Positions 21,691 to 36,905 of a stretch of 64,000 bases of DNA are shown here, piece by piece. A program made the position numbers and the translations under genes. The stretch is from positions 49,952,564 to 50,016,563 of the forward strand of contig OY829543.1 of NCBI GenBank assembly GCA_963691705.1. Reading direction: 5' to 3'. Each line of letters opens with the position of its first letter. Position 1 is the first letter of the stretch. Origin of the DNA: Viola odorata. Lineage: Eukaryota > Streptophyta > Magnoliopsida > Malpighiales > Violaceae. Under the pieces are notes generated by a model, which did not search any database, had not been told where the DNA came from, and saw only the letters and a program-made list of their open reading frames with translations.

Positions 21691-23000
21691 CTAAGTAATG
21701 AAAGTAACAAAAAGAGGCAGGAAATTACCAACTTCTTGTAATGCATGACCATAAATCTCTACACCGCACTTCAAAGTTGGTGTAATAGTTCTCATCCTCT
21801 CCAACTGCTTTTTCTTCAAGTGAGGAATTTTGTAGGTGTTATTGCCTCCATATTTCAGTACTTCAATCATGCATGATTGCAGAGTAATGAAGACATTATT
21901 TATTTTCCTGTCATAAAAAATATAGAATGCTTGCTGAACAACAACAACTAGTGCATACATAGTTCTAGAGCAACCTTACTCTGTAGTGACTGGATTGCTT
22001 TAAAAAATCTAAGTCTAACACATTTAAATCAGGGGAGTTAGGAGGCTGACAGGTGAGAGTCACATTCATTCCAATCAGCTCAACTGCATTAAAAAAATCA
22101 ACATCATCAGTGGCTATATGAGTTGGGGCATTGTCTTGTTGAATAAAAATGTGTTATGTAATGTTGTCCTTAGGCCACTTGCTTGCAATGCCAGGTAACA
22201 CCCTATCAATCACAAACTCCCTGATTATTGTCCTGCTGATTTTAGATATTGATTTTAGCTCGAGTATACCCCGAGACCTATTCTGACTTGACCTAACAGC
22301 AGCAACACTACGAACTAATGGGAAAACTTCAATCTTGCCATCAAACGTACAAAAGTCATTACAATCATACCTTGGCCTAGCAACAACAATTAAGAACATC
22401 AACTTAAAAATAAAGTTGGCATTTTTTATTATTCTTACTAGATCTTCTTCATCATGCAGAAGGTAATATGTTTGTGACCTCTTAGTCAAGTAGAATCACT
22501 TCTCATCAAATGTGCACAATATTTTTCATATTCAAGAAGGTTAGATCGTGTGGTACTGTTGCTAGATCGAATGATGTCAGACAATGATTGACTCTGCTCC
22601 TCAGATTCTCCTCTATCAATGTTGGATGGATCGCATAGCTATGTCGCCTAATCACATCTTCTTTCATCTTCACGTGCAGATACAATTTACTAACTCCCAA
22701 AGCTGCTGCTAGAGAACTCAATGTTGTTCTCTTCCTCATTGGAATGTCTTTGATTCTTTCCAGATTGAAATTAACTTTTTTCCTACCACAATTTTGGATT
22801 CTACCATTAGCATATTGGTGCTGACCTGAATCTCTTGCCCGTTTCTAGATCCTTTGTATTGTGCGGATGACCACATAAAATAATTCTGACGCCTCCTTCA
22901 TTGTTGTCGCCTTCAACTTGCCATTTTCATTCCTCTCCAACAACATTGCGTAGACAACCAGATGTTCATCGTACGATAGCACTAATGTCACCACCAAACA
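21691..23000 (-). pseudogene. Mariner-like element transposase, broken
   Basis: Read leftward in order. The N-terminal helix-turn-helix part is YDEHLVVYAMLLERNENGKLK (about 22980), then RTIQRI, a stop in place of W, NCGRKKVNFNLERIKDIP and KRTTLSSLAAALGVSK. Next come NIVHI with a 1-bp shift and a TGA before FYLTKRSQTYYLL. The catalytic core has ARPRYD...CTFDGKIEVFP, QQDNAPTHIA and PPNSPDLNVLDLDF, and the C-terminal part has LQSCMIEVLKYGGNNTYKIPHLKKKQLERM. These are the plant mariner hallmarks. At least three nonsense codons and two frameshifts make it dead. Terminal repeats were not found. Confidence 0.88.
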
Positions 23001-25548
23001 CTCAAATTAAAGGCGAAAATGATTGAAAATAAATTAAATAGGACAGTTAGACAAAGTGTTTAAGTACCTCGTCGGCCGTTGATGTCGGGGATATTCCGCT
23101 ATTGTAGTTGTTCATCATCGCCGAAGAGGGTAGAAGACAATTGCTCAAGGCCAGGACAGTTGACTTTAGGGGATTTAGGGTTCCCAATTGGGATAGTTGT
23201 GGCTGGGCTGCCTTCTGGAGGAGGCCTTGAAACATAGTTTAAGTCGGTTATGGGATAAGTGATTGCGTGTCGAGGGCATCAAATTTAGTTGTAAAATGAA
23301 TATGAAAAATGGGTAGAGAGGTTACAACTTATCACTGTCCACAAGGACTTGTAGATCGTGGTAAGAGGATCGTCCACTGAGACCTCTAGGATTTTGTAGT
23401 TCTGATTTGACTTCCTCGTCACTGGAAATGGTTGATTGTTTCTGCAACTAAAACAATTAAAACAGAAATAAAATAATAAAATAATCTTGGGCAAGATTGA
23501 GTCTTGGCCAAGATCAGAAATCTGGTAATGTGAATTCAAAGGGTAGAAAACTCCTGGTAAGGGGCAAGATTGGAGCTGTGTTCTTATGCTTCGGTCATCG
23601 GTTCAATGTTGTTCATCTTCATCTCCATAGCGCTGCTTCGTCAAGGTCAACACCTAACTCAAGTTTATCCTCGATTGTCAGTCGAGGCCCACGGTTTTCA
23701 GTCGGGTCTGAATTATATTATTCATTCAACTGGGTCTCCCAAGCTAAAATCTGAGTTGTCAATTCTAAACTTTAACAAGGAAGTAATTTGTTAAACCAGA
23801 AAATAAATAATTACAGAGATAAAAATTATTAGGAATATTTAGACCTCACGATGCATAAGAACTTAGCTCAATCAGCCCTTACCAAGAATGTGGGTGTTTA
23901 GCTACTGTACATAATAATTAAGAAAACAAAGAAATAATTGAAGAACATGAAAATAGAATTAAAATGCGATATTCAAAAGAATTCGCAGCGAAGTGTTACA
24001 GAACCAGAAGTTGGAAGAAGGAAGCTTCCGTAATTGACAGTCCCTGCCCCTTACGTTCCTTTCCCAATTCCAAGACTTCAAAAGATAAAGATAACATTAT
24101 TCAAATTCGAAATAAAATAAAATACAACTAGAAATAGATTTGTTTGTTCAAATAGAGGATAATCCTTTAAAGGATGCAATCTTGGATCACGTCTGATCTT
24201 CTCTAGCTGTCTCCAGCTGTCAAATCCACTCTTTTAGCTCAAAATCACGTGACTCCTATCTCATCACGTTTCTTGGCAATCTTGTTAATCTTAGCTAAGA
24301 TTGGTTTGTCTTAGCTAAGATTGGTCGCTTGTCTGATTTTCGCTTCGGAGATAGCTTTTCTCTTATTCCCTCCAGCACAAATCCAGTTGTCATCCACACT
24401 CCAGCAATAGCGTTCCAAGACTCCTAGCTCTGCACGTCTTTAGATCGGCAGTCTTAGCCAAGACTGCACCCAAGATTGCTAGTTTGTGCTAAAAGCTGAC
24501 ATTTCGTCCATTTCCTTCTGTGCCCAAGATTTCTTACAAAAGAAGACAGATTGACGTGAAATAGACTGTTTTCACCATAACCAAGGTGGTTTAAGATGGT
24601 GAAAACACATGGAAATAAACGTCAATCAATAAGACATCCCAGATTTTCAGAGAGATGAACATTGTTACTGTTGTTTAATTGAAACGGAAGAGGGAGATAT
24701 GGAAGAAGAAACCCATGTGTAATAAATAATCAAAAATGGGGGGGGAGAGGAAATGGAATTTGAATATGACCAAAATTTCTAATTAATCGAAATGCTCAAA
24801 TTTGAGTGGGATCTATGGTTTAGGGTTGGAGAGCAGAGAGAGTTGGAGGAAGAGACGAGGGTGAGGAGAGATTGATTTTTTTTTGGAATGAGCTGGGTTT
24901 TGAAAATTTGAAAATTGATTTGAATTTCAAAAAGGACGACGTTGGCCCATGCTTGAGACGAATGTTGGAATGACCCACGCGGGAAGCAGCAAGTTTTAAT
25001 AACCACGTTTGTAGGCCCAACGTCTATTAATAAAAAATAAAGGGAGTAAATTATAAAAAAATAGATTCTCCAAAAGGTTTAATCAATGATGTATTATCTT
25101 TACTTCTCCTTAGATAGAGACTTGAAGTAGAGATGCTTACATGTACTCATAAAAAGTCATAATTTTAGTATACCTTCGTTAAACAATATAATATGATAAT
25201 TATGATACTTGTACGGACTAAAGTAACCCTCCATTGTCTGTTTCTAGCCATCTCCTTATGATACAATGGGCATGTGGTCCTTGATTGTTGGTTTTAGTTT
25301 CTTGTTAGTCTTTTATATAAAAAAAAAAGAACAATTTTGATACATATATGTTATTTATTAACGTGGCCGTTAAAATTAATAATTAAAAAATACCATTTAT
25401 ATTCGCAGATAATAAACACACGTCTTGTATTGTATTAAGATTGTCATTTTTAGGGAGTAATAAGTATCATATCTATCACTTTATTTGACAAAAGGTACTG
25501 AAATTATAATTTCCCATGAGTACATGTATCATAACTTTGTTACAAGGA
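23001..25548. other. Intergenic, no gene supported
   Basis: Position 23047-23235 (minus) could be the leader or first exon of the mariner transposase, but it ends in a stop and a clean splice could not be placed. Between 23480 and 24540 the palindromic words CTTAGCTAAG and CTTGGCCAAG with their variants recur, once as a direct pair (24283-24327). Ends are not defined, so this may be an old repeat. The rest is AT-rich. Confidence 0.5.
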
Positions 25549-25557
25549 TATATAAAA
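25549..25557 (+). promoter_or_regulatory. TATA box of the peroxidase gene
   Basis: TATATAAAA lies 48 bases before the ATG. That is close, which implies a very short 5' leader. Confidence 0.55.
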
Positions 25558-25604
25558 GCTAGGCAGCACATCCTTGACAAGTTAGACTTTTTTATAACTT
25601 TGCG

Positions 25605-26937
<1,333 letters not shown>

Positions 26938-27545
26938 TAATGGCTAGTTTTGCTTGTGCGTTGGGGAATATTTAGAAGAATGGATCGATGTGTTATTATT
27001 CTAGGTGGTTAACTGAAAATTGATTTGCAAAATAAAACTAAAATTCAAAAATCTAAGCTTTTGCATTTGGGAATGTACAGTTTGTGCTGAGGATATCCGA
27101 CTTATTAAGGATAAGTAATTATTTAATTGGATAGAAGAAGAAAAAGTTGATTGACGGTAGCTTTTTTAATCGGTGTGAGATTAGAAGTGAGTTTTAATCC
27201 CATTATCCAACCTGTATCGTAGTTGATTAGACGTGTGGTTTTGTTTTGAAAATTGATTCCTATGAGATTTTTTTTCTTTCTTTTCTTGGTGTTTTCTCAA
27301 TTTAGACTAATTTTATTCGAGTTCTATTATGTTCCGAAAAAAATGATAATTCTTAATATAATTATTTTTTAATTCCTAAGTCTCGAATTCGAGATCTTAA
27401 TTGAGCGTCGACAATTCGCTTCACATGCTTATTAGTCACAACCAAGATTTACAAATAGAAGGTACCATTTTATTTTTCTTCTTTGAAAGAATTAAAATTA
27501 AACCGATTTTGATCTTTACAAAGGCCATGAGATTACATCAACCTG
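26938..27545. other. Intergenic, no gene seen
   Basis: It should include the peroxidase 3' UTR. The remainder is AT-rich and I find no repeat with ends. Confidence 0.55.
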
Positions 27546-27617
27546 TGGGCCTGCCTCTGTTATTATGGGCTTATTATTGCTGCATCCATCAGAGCCCATG
27601 ACCGAGTAAGCCCTAAA
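27546..27617 (+). promoter_or_regulatory. Site II cluster and telo-box-like motif of RPS15A
   Basis: TGGGCC at 27546, TGGGCT at 27566 and AGCCCA (the inverse) at 27593 are followed by GCCCTAAA at 27610. In plants, TGGGCY elements with a telo-box (AAACCCTAA-like) are typical of ribosomal protein promoters and are bound by TCP factors. The telo-box match is partial. Confidence 0.6.
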
Positions 27618-27649
27618 ATAGACAAGTTAAGCAAATGCATTTTTATCAC

Positions 27650-29265
<1,616 letters not shown>

Positions 29266-29765
29266 AATTGAGTCTATTTTGCATTGAATGAGAGAGATGA
29301 TGCATATGGAGTTTTGATTGTGCTTTTGAACTTGCTTAGAAAAGGATTAGTTGAATCGTTTGGTTTATGGTTTTTCCAAATGCAAGTGAAAGATATTGTG
29401 CACTCTGACTGATAAGAACAAGTTTGGTAAGGGCAGAAATTTATTTTAAAATGGTTACTTGTTGGTCATTGAAGGGATTGTGGAGAAGCTTCACATTGTT
29501 CCAAATGATAGTTTGTGGTATTTTCCAGACTCATTGACGAGCTAGTAATTTACCGCACCCAAAGTAATTTGTTAATGGGCGCGATTATGATAGTTTCCTT
29601 GAACCATCTTTACTCTCACTTTTGGTTGGTTCATATATTGATTTGTCACAACAAAATTACGACTACTGCTTAATATTACGAAAAAAAGAATAAAACCATC
29701 ACGATGACATTAACATTATATCTGCAGATAGAATATTAATATAATATGTATGGATTTATTGGGTG
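29266..29765. other. Intergenic between RPS15A and the B-box gene
   Basis: The 3' UTRs of two convergent genes should lie here. Nothing else is seen. Confidence 0.55.
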
Positions 29766-30726
29766 TTAATCTTCTGAAAACTGAGAGAAGTCAAAATCAT
29801 TAGTGTTAATAAGGTCATCAAGAGACCATTGATCAGCTTCTTCAACTCCAAAGTGGGGTTCAGCTGGGAATGTGGTGGTGGTATTTGTAGATGTTGCCTC
29901 CAACTGATCCATGGTCGTGCTCTCCTTTTCGAAAGGAAAACAAAAGGAAGAGTAGCAGTCATCCATTGGCCGTCTAGTTTGAAATGCTGAGGATTGATTT
30001 CTGATACTGCTGTTCTCAGTTGAGGATTCAAGTGCAACTTTGACATCTGAGATTAGAAATCTTTGATGGGACAACAGATAAGGGCTTGCTCTGTGAGTAG
30101 ATATGTCACATTGCTTGCAGAGTAATGCCCTGTCCTCCAAGCAGAAAACGTACCCTTTCCGCTCCTGCAGTACTCCATCATTCATTATTAATTGTTGTCA
30201 TTCCCATACAAAATCGAGAGAAATAATGTTTTATTTTAATGTAAAAAATCTTTGCAGGTAAAATATCCCGAGCAAACTAGAAAAAAATTATTATGATAAT
30301 CAAAAGTATAATGTACAATACAAAAAAATAAAACCACTTGTACAGAAACCCCAAATATGGCACAACGAAACTGTACTGTGCGGGTTATGTGCGCCGTTCT
30401 TAAACACAGGCCTCGGCCCATTACTAGTATCTTGGGATTAATACTAGCCAATATTCAACAGAAGTTAATTTTCGAATTTGAGTAAGTACCTGGCAAGAGT
30501 CGCATAGAGGAAGCTGAGAAGAAGAGGAGGAGGAGGAGGAGGAGGAGGAAGAGGAAGAGGAAGGGACGTTAATATTGTCTTTGAGGAGGAAGAGCCGGTG
30601 ATGTTTTCGAGACAGCTTGTTAGCTGCATGAACATTTGCATCACAGCTTCGGCACAACACAGCTTCATCTGCACAACATAGCACCTCTGCCTCTGCCTCC
30701 TTACAAGCATCGCACTGTATTCTCAT
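29766..30726 (-). CDS. Double B-box zinc finger protein (BBX group IV, DBB type)
   Basis: Exons 30726-30490 and 30164-29766 join CDSCQ to ERKGYVFC and give 211 residues. B-box 1 (residues 5-45) has CDACKEAEAEVLCCADEAVLC followed by CDANVHAANKLSRKHHR. B-box 2 spans the intron and ends CDISTHRASPYLLSHQRFL. There is no CCT domain. The C-terminal WSLDDLINTNDFDFSQF resembles the short acidic motif of BBX18-20. Such proteins act in the nucleus as cofactors of light signalling with HY5 and COP1. The linker between the boxes holds 15 serines in a row encoded by a TCC/TCT repeat, which is unusually long. The exact member is not certain. Confidence 0.92.
30518..30564 (-). repeat. Trinucleotide repeat coding for polyserine in the B-box gene
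   Basis: A run of GAG/GGA units (TCC/TCT on the coding strand) makes 15 consecutive serines between the two B-boxes. Such repeats vary in length between individuals. Confidence 0.85.
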
Positions 30727-31740
30727 ATCGAACTAATTCTCGATTTCTTTTCTCTTCAATTAATAGTAATAAAACCAACTACATGCATGCAAGAAGAAGG
30801 AAGAACGAAATAGAAAGTGGGTTTGATGAATATCAGAATGGTATGAATTATAATAGATACACTTGCATTGAGAAGTACTTCAGAGTATTGGAGGGATTGG
30901 GACCAGACAATCTATAGGATTTTTGTTTCTTTCAATCACTCCAATAGTCCAATATCGTGTATATATGGAGTTTTAAGATTTAGATTTAGATTTGATCGGT
31001 GGGGTAGATAGAGATTGAATATTAGGTAATTAATTGTATAGAAAAAACACAACCCATGATGCCTTATGCATCCCATTCAATATTCATTCATTCATGGTCC
31101 CCTGCAATGCATCATTAACCTATAAGTGCAAATTTTGTTGCTAAGTAGCTAGTAACCAAGTCTAAAGTACTTTGTTCATTAATCACTTTTTTTTTTATAA
31201 TTAGGGAATAAAATTCGAATCTGCATCCGATTTTTTATTAATACTTTTATTTCATGCTTATTGACTTTAATCACGTAAATTTTGCAAGACTGCTTATTAC
31301 TAAAAGAAGATATGATCTAATATTTTGGGGGTATTATTGAAGAATAGTAAAACCAAAATTCTCAATCATATTAAACTTATAATTGTTATAATATTGTATT
31401 TCTATGTTTCTCCAATTGTACATATAAGCATGTAGATTAACTGACAAAGAGTTATTCTATTTTAGTTAGATGTTTCGGGTTCAAACTTTGGGTATGCAAC
31501 TGTGTTAAAACTTATGGCATCATGATGGCCTTGAAAAAAAAATGTGTTATTGTTTTATTATTGAAAAAATTAAAATAAAATAAAAATTGAAAATATTCAA
31601 TTATAATTGTAAAAAAAAACTCTTTTCATACAAATAAACATTCTTATAATAAAAAAATCATGCAAACTTCTTCTCATTTTTTAAATAGATATTTTACACA
31701 AGATTTGAAAGTCTAGCCCTTTTTTTTTTGGTAAGAACTA
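30727..31740. other. Intergenic, B-box promoter side
   Basis: It is AT-rich with poly-A and poly-T runs. I see no gene and no element with ends. Confidence 0.5.
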
Positions 31741-31998
31741 CTCCCTCCGGTCCGAAATGTATGACGTTTTAGCATTTGCTTTTACTGTTCCGGAACGTAT
31801 CTTAAGACGGCCGGAACAGTCACTATTTGAGACAATTTTGCCCCGAATTTTTTCTCGGAAGTACGTTAAGGATTACCGTACGTTCGAAAAAAAGTACGGA
31901 ATTTTTTGGGGTCAAATAGTGCGTCATCCGACCTCCTCGATATGCGTTCCCTACTGAATATTGGGATGCGAGGAAGTCATATATTTTGGACCAGGGAG
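31741..31998. mobile_element. Stowaway-type MITE, 258 bp
   Basis: CTCCCTCCGGTCCG to the right-end CCAGGGAG, flanked by TA on both sides. Its reverse complement matches the copy in the CLPX intron (50551-50810) along most of its length, including CGCATCCCAATATTCAGTAG and GAACGCATATCGAG. The two form one subfamily. Confidence 0.92.
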
Positions 31999-33287
31999 TA
32001 TATCATAAGAAAGAGGAGACTTCCCCCATACACAAGAGAAACCTCTTTCGGTAAATATCCTTATTCCTTCCTTCTGCAAAAGCAGCATGGCACCTGTGAA
32101 AATTCTAAACTAAAGTTGAGTAAATTAAGAATATAAGCAAAAAGGAAACTGAGTAACAATATTTGTACCGAATCGATTTATTAAAAGAAACCAATGCGAG
32201 GGATGGTCCTTTCTTTTATGTATAAGTATAATTAACTAAGGATCAAACTCAAACCATCTGTAGTTGGATCGCCAGAGCAGAGATGCATCCAGAAAGGACC
32301 GACGACTCTGCCATAATGAGTGGCATTAGCATAGCATGCAGCTGCACTTGGGTAGCTAGAGGTTTCAGTTATGGGATCTCTTTAATTTATTGTCTTTTAC
32401 TTCTCTTATTTTATTTTATATTGGCTTTTCTTTTCTTTCATTTCCTTCTTGTTGTTTTCTTGTTAAGGAAATGGGCATGGAAGATCGATGATACCGAAAC
32501 TCTCTTCCCATCCCCATGCTATTTGTCAGACATACTCTTTCTTATCTAGTCGTTTAACAATCTATCTATCTACTCATACCCGCAAATACGTGCTTTTTTT
32601 CATGCATACTATTTGTATGATAATATATATTTTTATTTTATTCGAATTTTATGGAATATTTTTTAGAAAAAAATCTAATTAATGAAAAACAAATACAAAT
32701 ATAATTTGTACTTGCACTTTCAACATTGCATTCAATATAAGGAAGATATTTTTAGAAGTATTTTATTGTATTAATCATCAAAATTTCATAAAATTATACT
32801 TAGCATTTAGCAACCCACTTTTTTTATTGCTCTTTGGACATATACAAATCGAATTGGATCATTTTAAATTTTCCACCTAAATTAAATCTTCCTAAAAACA
32901 AAAGGTGCCTTTTTAAAATTGGACAGAAAAGGATCAAAAGGTCCATTATTTAATATTGATTTAAAATAAATAAATAATTGATAAGAACAATTTGAATTTA
33001 ATTAATAACCCATTCATTTTGACTAAATATCGTAAATTTGCTCATTTTTATATTATTCAAGAAGTCAAAATAAAAATAAGACAAAACTTAGCAATATTTA
33101 GATTTGAATCATTATAACAGGAGAGTCGATGAGGAAAATAAAAATTCCCACATGTAAATTATATAAAATATTTTTTTTCTTAAAAAAATAGATTTAAGTA
33201 AACAAAAGAATTCTTATTCTATAATATGATAAAATATGAATAAAGGAAAACAACCCACTTTAATATTGACTAAATTATATATATATG
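31999..33287. other. Intergenic, AT-rich
   Basis: A frame at 32283-32549 has a hydrophobic stretch, but it is made of T-rich DNA and resembles no family. No gene is claimed. Confidence 0.5.
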
Positions 33288-33867
33288 GGTTTTGCTAACC
33301 TGTCTATTTTATGGGCAGATTAGTATTGTGCTCATTTTTATTAGACACAAATTACTCTTAAATGCTCCGTAGTATGTGGAGAGCCTAACGAGGACATAGC
33401 TTGACTGATGATAGTGCATTTGAGTTGTGTTTCCATAGAGGCGTGTTAAGTCTTCCAGTGGTTGCTGTTTCAATTCTGTTTGCAATGGAAGCAAAAAACA
33501 GTGGGCTGTGTATTAAAGTTGAAAAGGAGGTGAGTCGAATAAAACTCTTGATTGCGGTTGTATTGGTAGCAGAATGTTCTTTCTAAATGTTTGGATTAGA
33601 AATGAAACTCTTTTGTCCTCACTCCTCGCACAAATGGTGAAAAAATGGAAAAAAGAAGAAGAAAGAAGAAAGTGAGGGATGAGAAAGAGAAGTAAAGATA
33701 AAATCCATTAATTAATATGATGGTAATTAGAAAGATACATAAATAATTGAAACTACCATATTTATCCCTCATGTGTTTTAATAAAATTGATTTAAAGTAA
33801 GAGTAATTTGTGTTTAATAAAAATGAACACAATGCTAACCTGCCCATTTGGGCAGATTAGCAAAACC
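33288..33867. mobile_element. MULE-type MITE, 580 bp, with hairpin ends
   Basis: The inverted termini are about 75 bp (GGTTTTGCTAACCTG... and its complement at the right). They agree closely out to AGACACAAATTACTCTTA on the left and its inverse on the right. The flanks read ATATATATG (33279-33287) and ATATATATA (33868-33876), a possible 9-bp target duplication, although the flanks are simple AT. Each terminus contains its own small hairpin (CTAATCTGCCC with GGGCAGGTTAG at the right). The inside has a short open frame (33401-33586) of no known family. Confidence 0.75.
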
Positions 33868-35692
33868 ATATATATATATATATTAAAATTTATCATTTTA
33901 AAGGGAAATTAGACATTTTCTTCGTGTCAGGTTGTAACACCCTAAATTAGATGCTAATTTAACAACTAAAAGTTTGAAATTTCAATTGATATTATAAAAT
34001 TTGAAAGGAAGGAAGCAACAAACATTTGAGTTGAACCTAAAGTTTCTTATGTATTTTCTTATAGAAGATCAAACCGCAAATAATTCTCAAATCATATTTT
34101 ATTCGTCAATACACAACAATAATAGTTATAAATTTCTCATCCCATGAAAAAGAAGAAGAAAGTTTCATGTTCTGCGTCAGTAACCATGACTCGTACCATG
34201 AAGACAGTAATTGAAGGTAAAAATACCAAAAAGGAAGTTTCATGGGTCACATAATACCCACGAGACTTCCCATGACACTATACTGAAATTTCATATAATT
34301 TACAACATATTATTTGTTCTTTCATCTTTAACTTCCAATCATTAGTTATAATCTAAAACAATACAATCAACACGAGAACAATTCATCACTGAATTATTAT
34401 TATTGATATCAAAATTTCAAGAATTAAATTACCCAATATTTATACCAAAGATTCTCACAAGTATAAACAAATAATTTAATCAAACACCAATCCAATTATC
34501 CCTACATTAAATTATACCTTCATAATAATATTAGATAATCAATTTATATTTTAATTACTCATTGTTATAGTTGGATGTAAAAGTCATTTTTAAGTTATAT
34601 CATGTAAAGTCTCAAATAAAGTCTCAAATAGTATAGTGTTTTCCACAAATATAATGAGGGGGGAATTTGGTCCAAAAAGAAACTAATAACTAATTAAAAA
34701 TTACAAATAAATGAATTAAAATAACTCATTATTTATTTATTTGATTTAGTATTAGTAAGGATCCGATATGTTTTTTTAACATTCCTAATTACTCTTTAGT
34801 TTTTATATAATATGTTAATATATATTTTTATGTATATTAAGTATATAAATATTGATTGAAATAATTATTGGGCTCCAAAATAACATTTTATTTCATTTTT
34901 CAGAAAGAGAAATGCTTCGTGGTACTGAAGGACAAATCGTAATTTATATAAGTTAATAACTTGAATTTGTAATAATTTTAAAAATACATATACTTGTGAC
35001 AAGGAGGTCGCATCAGAAAAAAATAATATAAACTATTATTAATAAGACTGCCATTACTATAATTATATGAATTTTTTTAAAATTAAAATAAAATGAATTT
35101 GATTTTTATTTATTTTATCACTTTTTTAGGATTTTCTTTATTATTGTAAATGTGTTTGTTAATAGTGTTCTTATTGATTAAAAAAAACCATACATCGATC
35201 CTCATAATCTTAATGTTAACTAGAAGGATATCGATATATATTCTTTCAATCAAACTTTCTATAAGAAAATGTGATTTATGCACTAATTAAGCATTGGTTC
35301 GATGTAATATCCGTGAAATGAATAATTTATCCGATTTATAGTTGGAATGGACCTTTTATGGTTCGTTTTAGCCGTAGTTGTTGAATCTTTTTCATTTTTA
35401 GTTTCATTATATTAAATATTGGTTTGAAACTATTAAATATTGACCAAAGTTAAATATGGAGCAGAGGTCTGTTTCAGTAACAAATATTAAGATTTCTATA
35501 ATATTGGTTATTTTGAATTGTACTTTATACTATTGATCATCATAGTGAAACTTTCTCTAGCTTCCCCATGGTTTTTTACCTGCAAAGTTTTCCACGTTAA
35601 AAATAAAGTTTTTTTTTATCCTCCTTACTCTTTTACTTTCTTAAATGTGTTGATTCAAAAGTGAATAAAGTTAATTATCCACAACAATCGGT
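33868..35692. other. Intergenic, very AT-rich
   Basis: I see no gene, RNA or defined repeat. The region is dominated by A/T runs. Confidence 0.5.
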
Positions 35693-35700
35693 AGCACAAC

Positions 35701-36439
35701 CAGTGATAGATAAAAAAAAAATTGTCAGTGGGGGCAACATTTAGACTACTAACAATAAACCAACGATAATATTAACCAATGTTTAAATTAACATAAGAAA
35801 GATAAAATGGAAAAACAAAGTAGGCATATAGAAAGAGATAGTATCTTTATCAAAGTTCATATTTCATACTTTTTATAATTGCTCTCTACGAGTTCTCATT
35901 TTTTTAAATTCTTGTATGACTTTCTCATTTTCTACGATATCAAACACTTTTTTTCTACAAAAGTAATTCAATAATCATTCAACAAGTCATCTCTCATACG
36001 ATTGCGCAGCTGATTTTTAACAATGCTCATAGCCGAAAAAAGTCTTTTCACTGTTGCAGTTGCAACTTAAAAAATCAAAGTTAGCTTCAAGATCGTAAGT
36101 ACACAAATGGATAGATAATATGCTTCTTTGTTTTAACTAACTTTTCAAGAACAAGTAAATGAATTGATAAATTTATTAACTTATTTAGGTCAATTATTAG
36201 TTGTCTAATTTAATGTTGGGCCACTTTTAATTATATGGTTTAATTTTGGGCCTTTCTGTTGGACTAAATAATCTAAAGAATTTAAATTTTGTAGAAATTC
36301 ATCACTCATGTACTAATTTGTGAGGAGAAGAACTCGTATTAATATTTTATGCGGGATAAAACTAACAATTTAATAATATATATTTTTCTTTTAGTGGGGG
36401 GCAGTTGCCCCCACTGACCCCACAGAGGATTCGTCACTA
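35701..36439 (-). mobile_element. hAT transposon remnant with perfect 8-bp target duplication
   Basis: The left end CAGTGATAG and the right end (inverted) TAGTGACGA are imperfect inverted termini. Both are followed inward by a second inverted block, GTCAGTGGGGGCAAC. The flanks are AGCACAAC at 35693-35700 and again at 36440-36447, the 8-bp duplication expected for hAT. Inside, on the minus strand, lies the tail of a hAT transposase. The element is internally deleted to 739 bp. Confidence 0.88.
35840..36066 (-). pseudogene. hAT transposase C-terminal dimerisation domain, remnant
   Basis: Read leftward: VATATVKRLFSAMSIVKNQL, then RNRMRDDLLNDY, a stop, then ITFVEKK. This is the hAT dimerisation motif as found in plant TTF/ZMYM-like transposases. 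Further stops and a frameshift follow, so it is dead. Confidence 0.8.
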
Positions 36440-36447
36440 AGCACAAC

Positions 36448-36905
36448 TAATAGGTTCGGTAGGCCTGCGATGTGGGGTCGAGTATCAGAATGATAGGTCA
36501 GGCCCAATGCACGGGACTTAGGGGTCATAAATACTCAGATTGATGTGGTGGCATGTTGTGAGTCTCCGGTCAGAATAAGAATAAGTACGGTTAATCTTCA
36601 AGTGGAGTAGGAAGTCGGTGGACTATAACACTAGGCTTTATGTAACAGCTGGGCCTAATCCACGAACCTTTTGGTAGATAATTCAAGGAGAAAATTGTTG
36701 GGCCTTAATGGTGGGCTTAATCTGCGGACCTTATGGTAAATAGTTCGAGGAGAGATTGTTAGGCCCCGGACTGATACATACATCTCTTATAACTAAAATT
36801 ATAAAAAGTATTACTTAATTAATTTAATCAACCAATTAATTAATACAATAAATTAATTAAATATTACTTTCCCATTTGGTGTACCTTTTATCATACAACC
36901 ATTGT
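36448..36905. other. Intergenic, with a short tandem repeat
   Basis: Apart from the two 60-bp units at 36650-36770, there is no gene or element with ends. Confidence 0.5.
36650..36770. repeat. Two diverged tandem units of about 60 bp
   Basis: TGGGCCTAATCCACGAACC... (36650) and TGGGCTTAATCTGCGGACC... (36712) align over their whole length through GGAGAAAATTGTTGGGCC and GGAGAGATTGTTAGGCCC. They are older than the duplication at 20.4 kb. Confidence 0.7.

Noticed and set aside
24279..24330. Direct pair of CTTAGCTAAGATTGGT
   Set aside because: Only two copies and no larger structure; not enough for a defined repeat element.
32283..32549. 88-codon frame with a hydrophobic stretch
   Set aside because: It is made by T-rich DNA, with no similarity, promoter or splice support.
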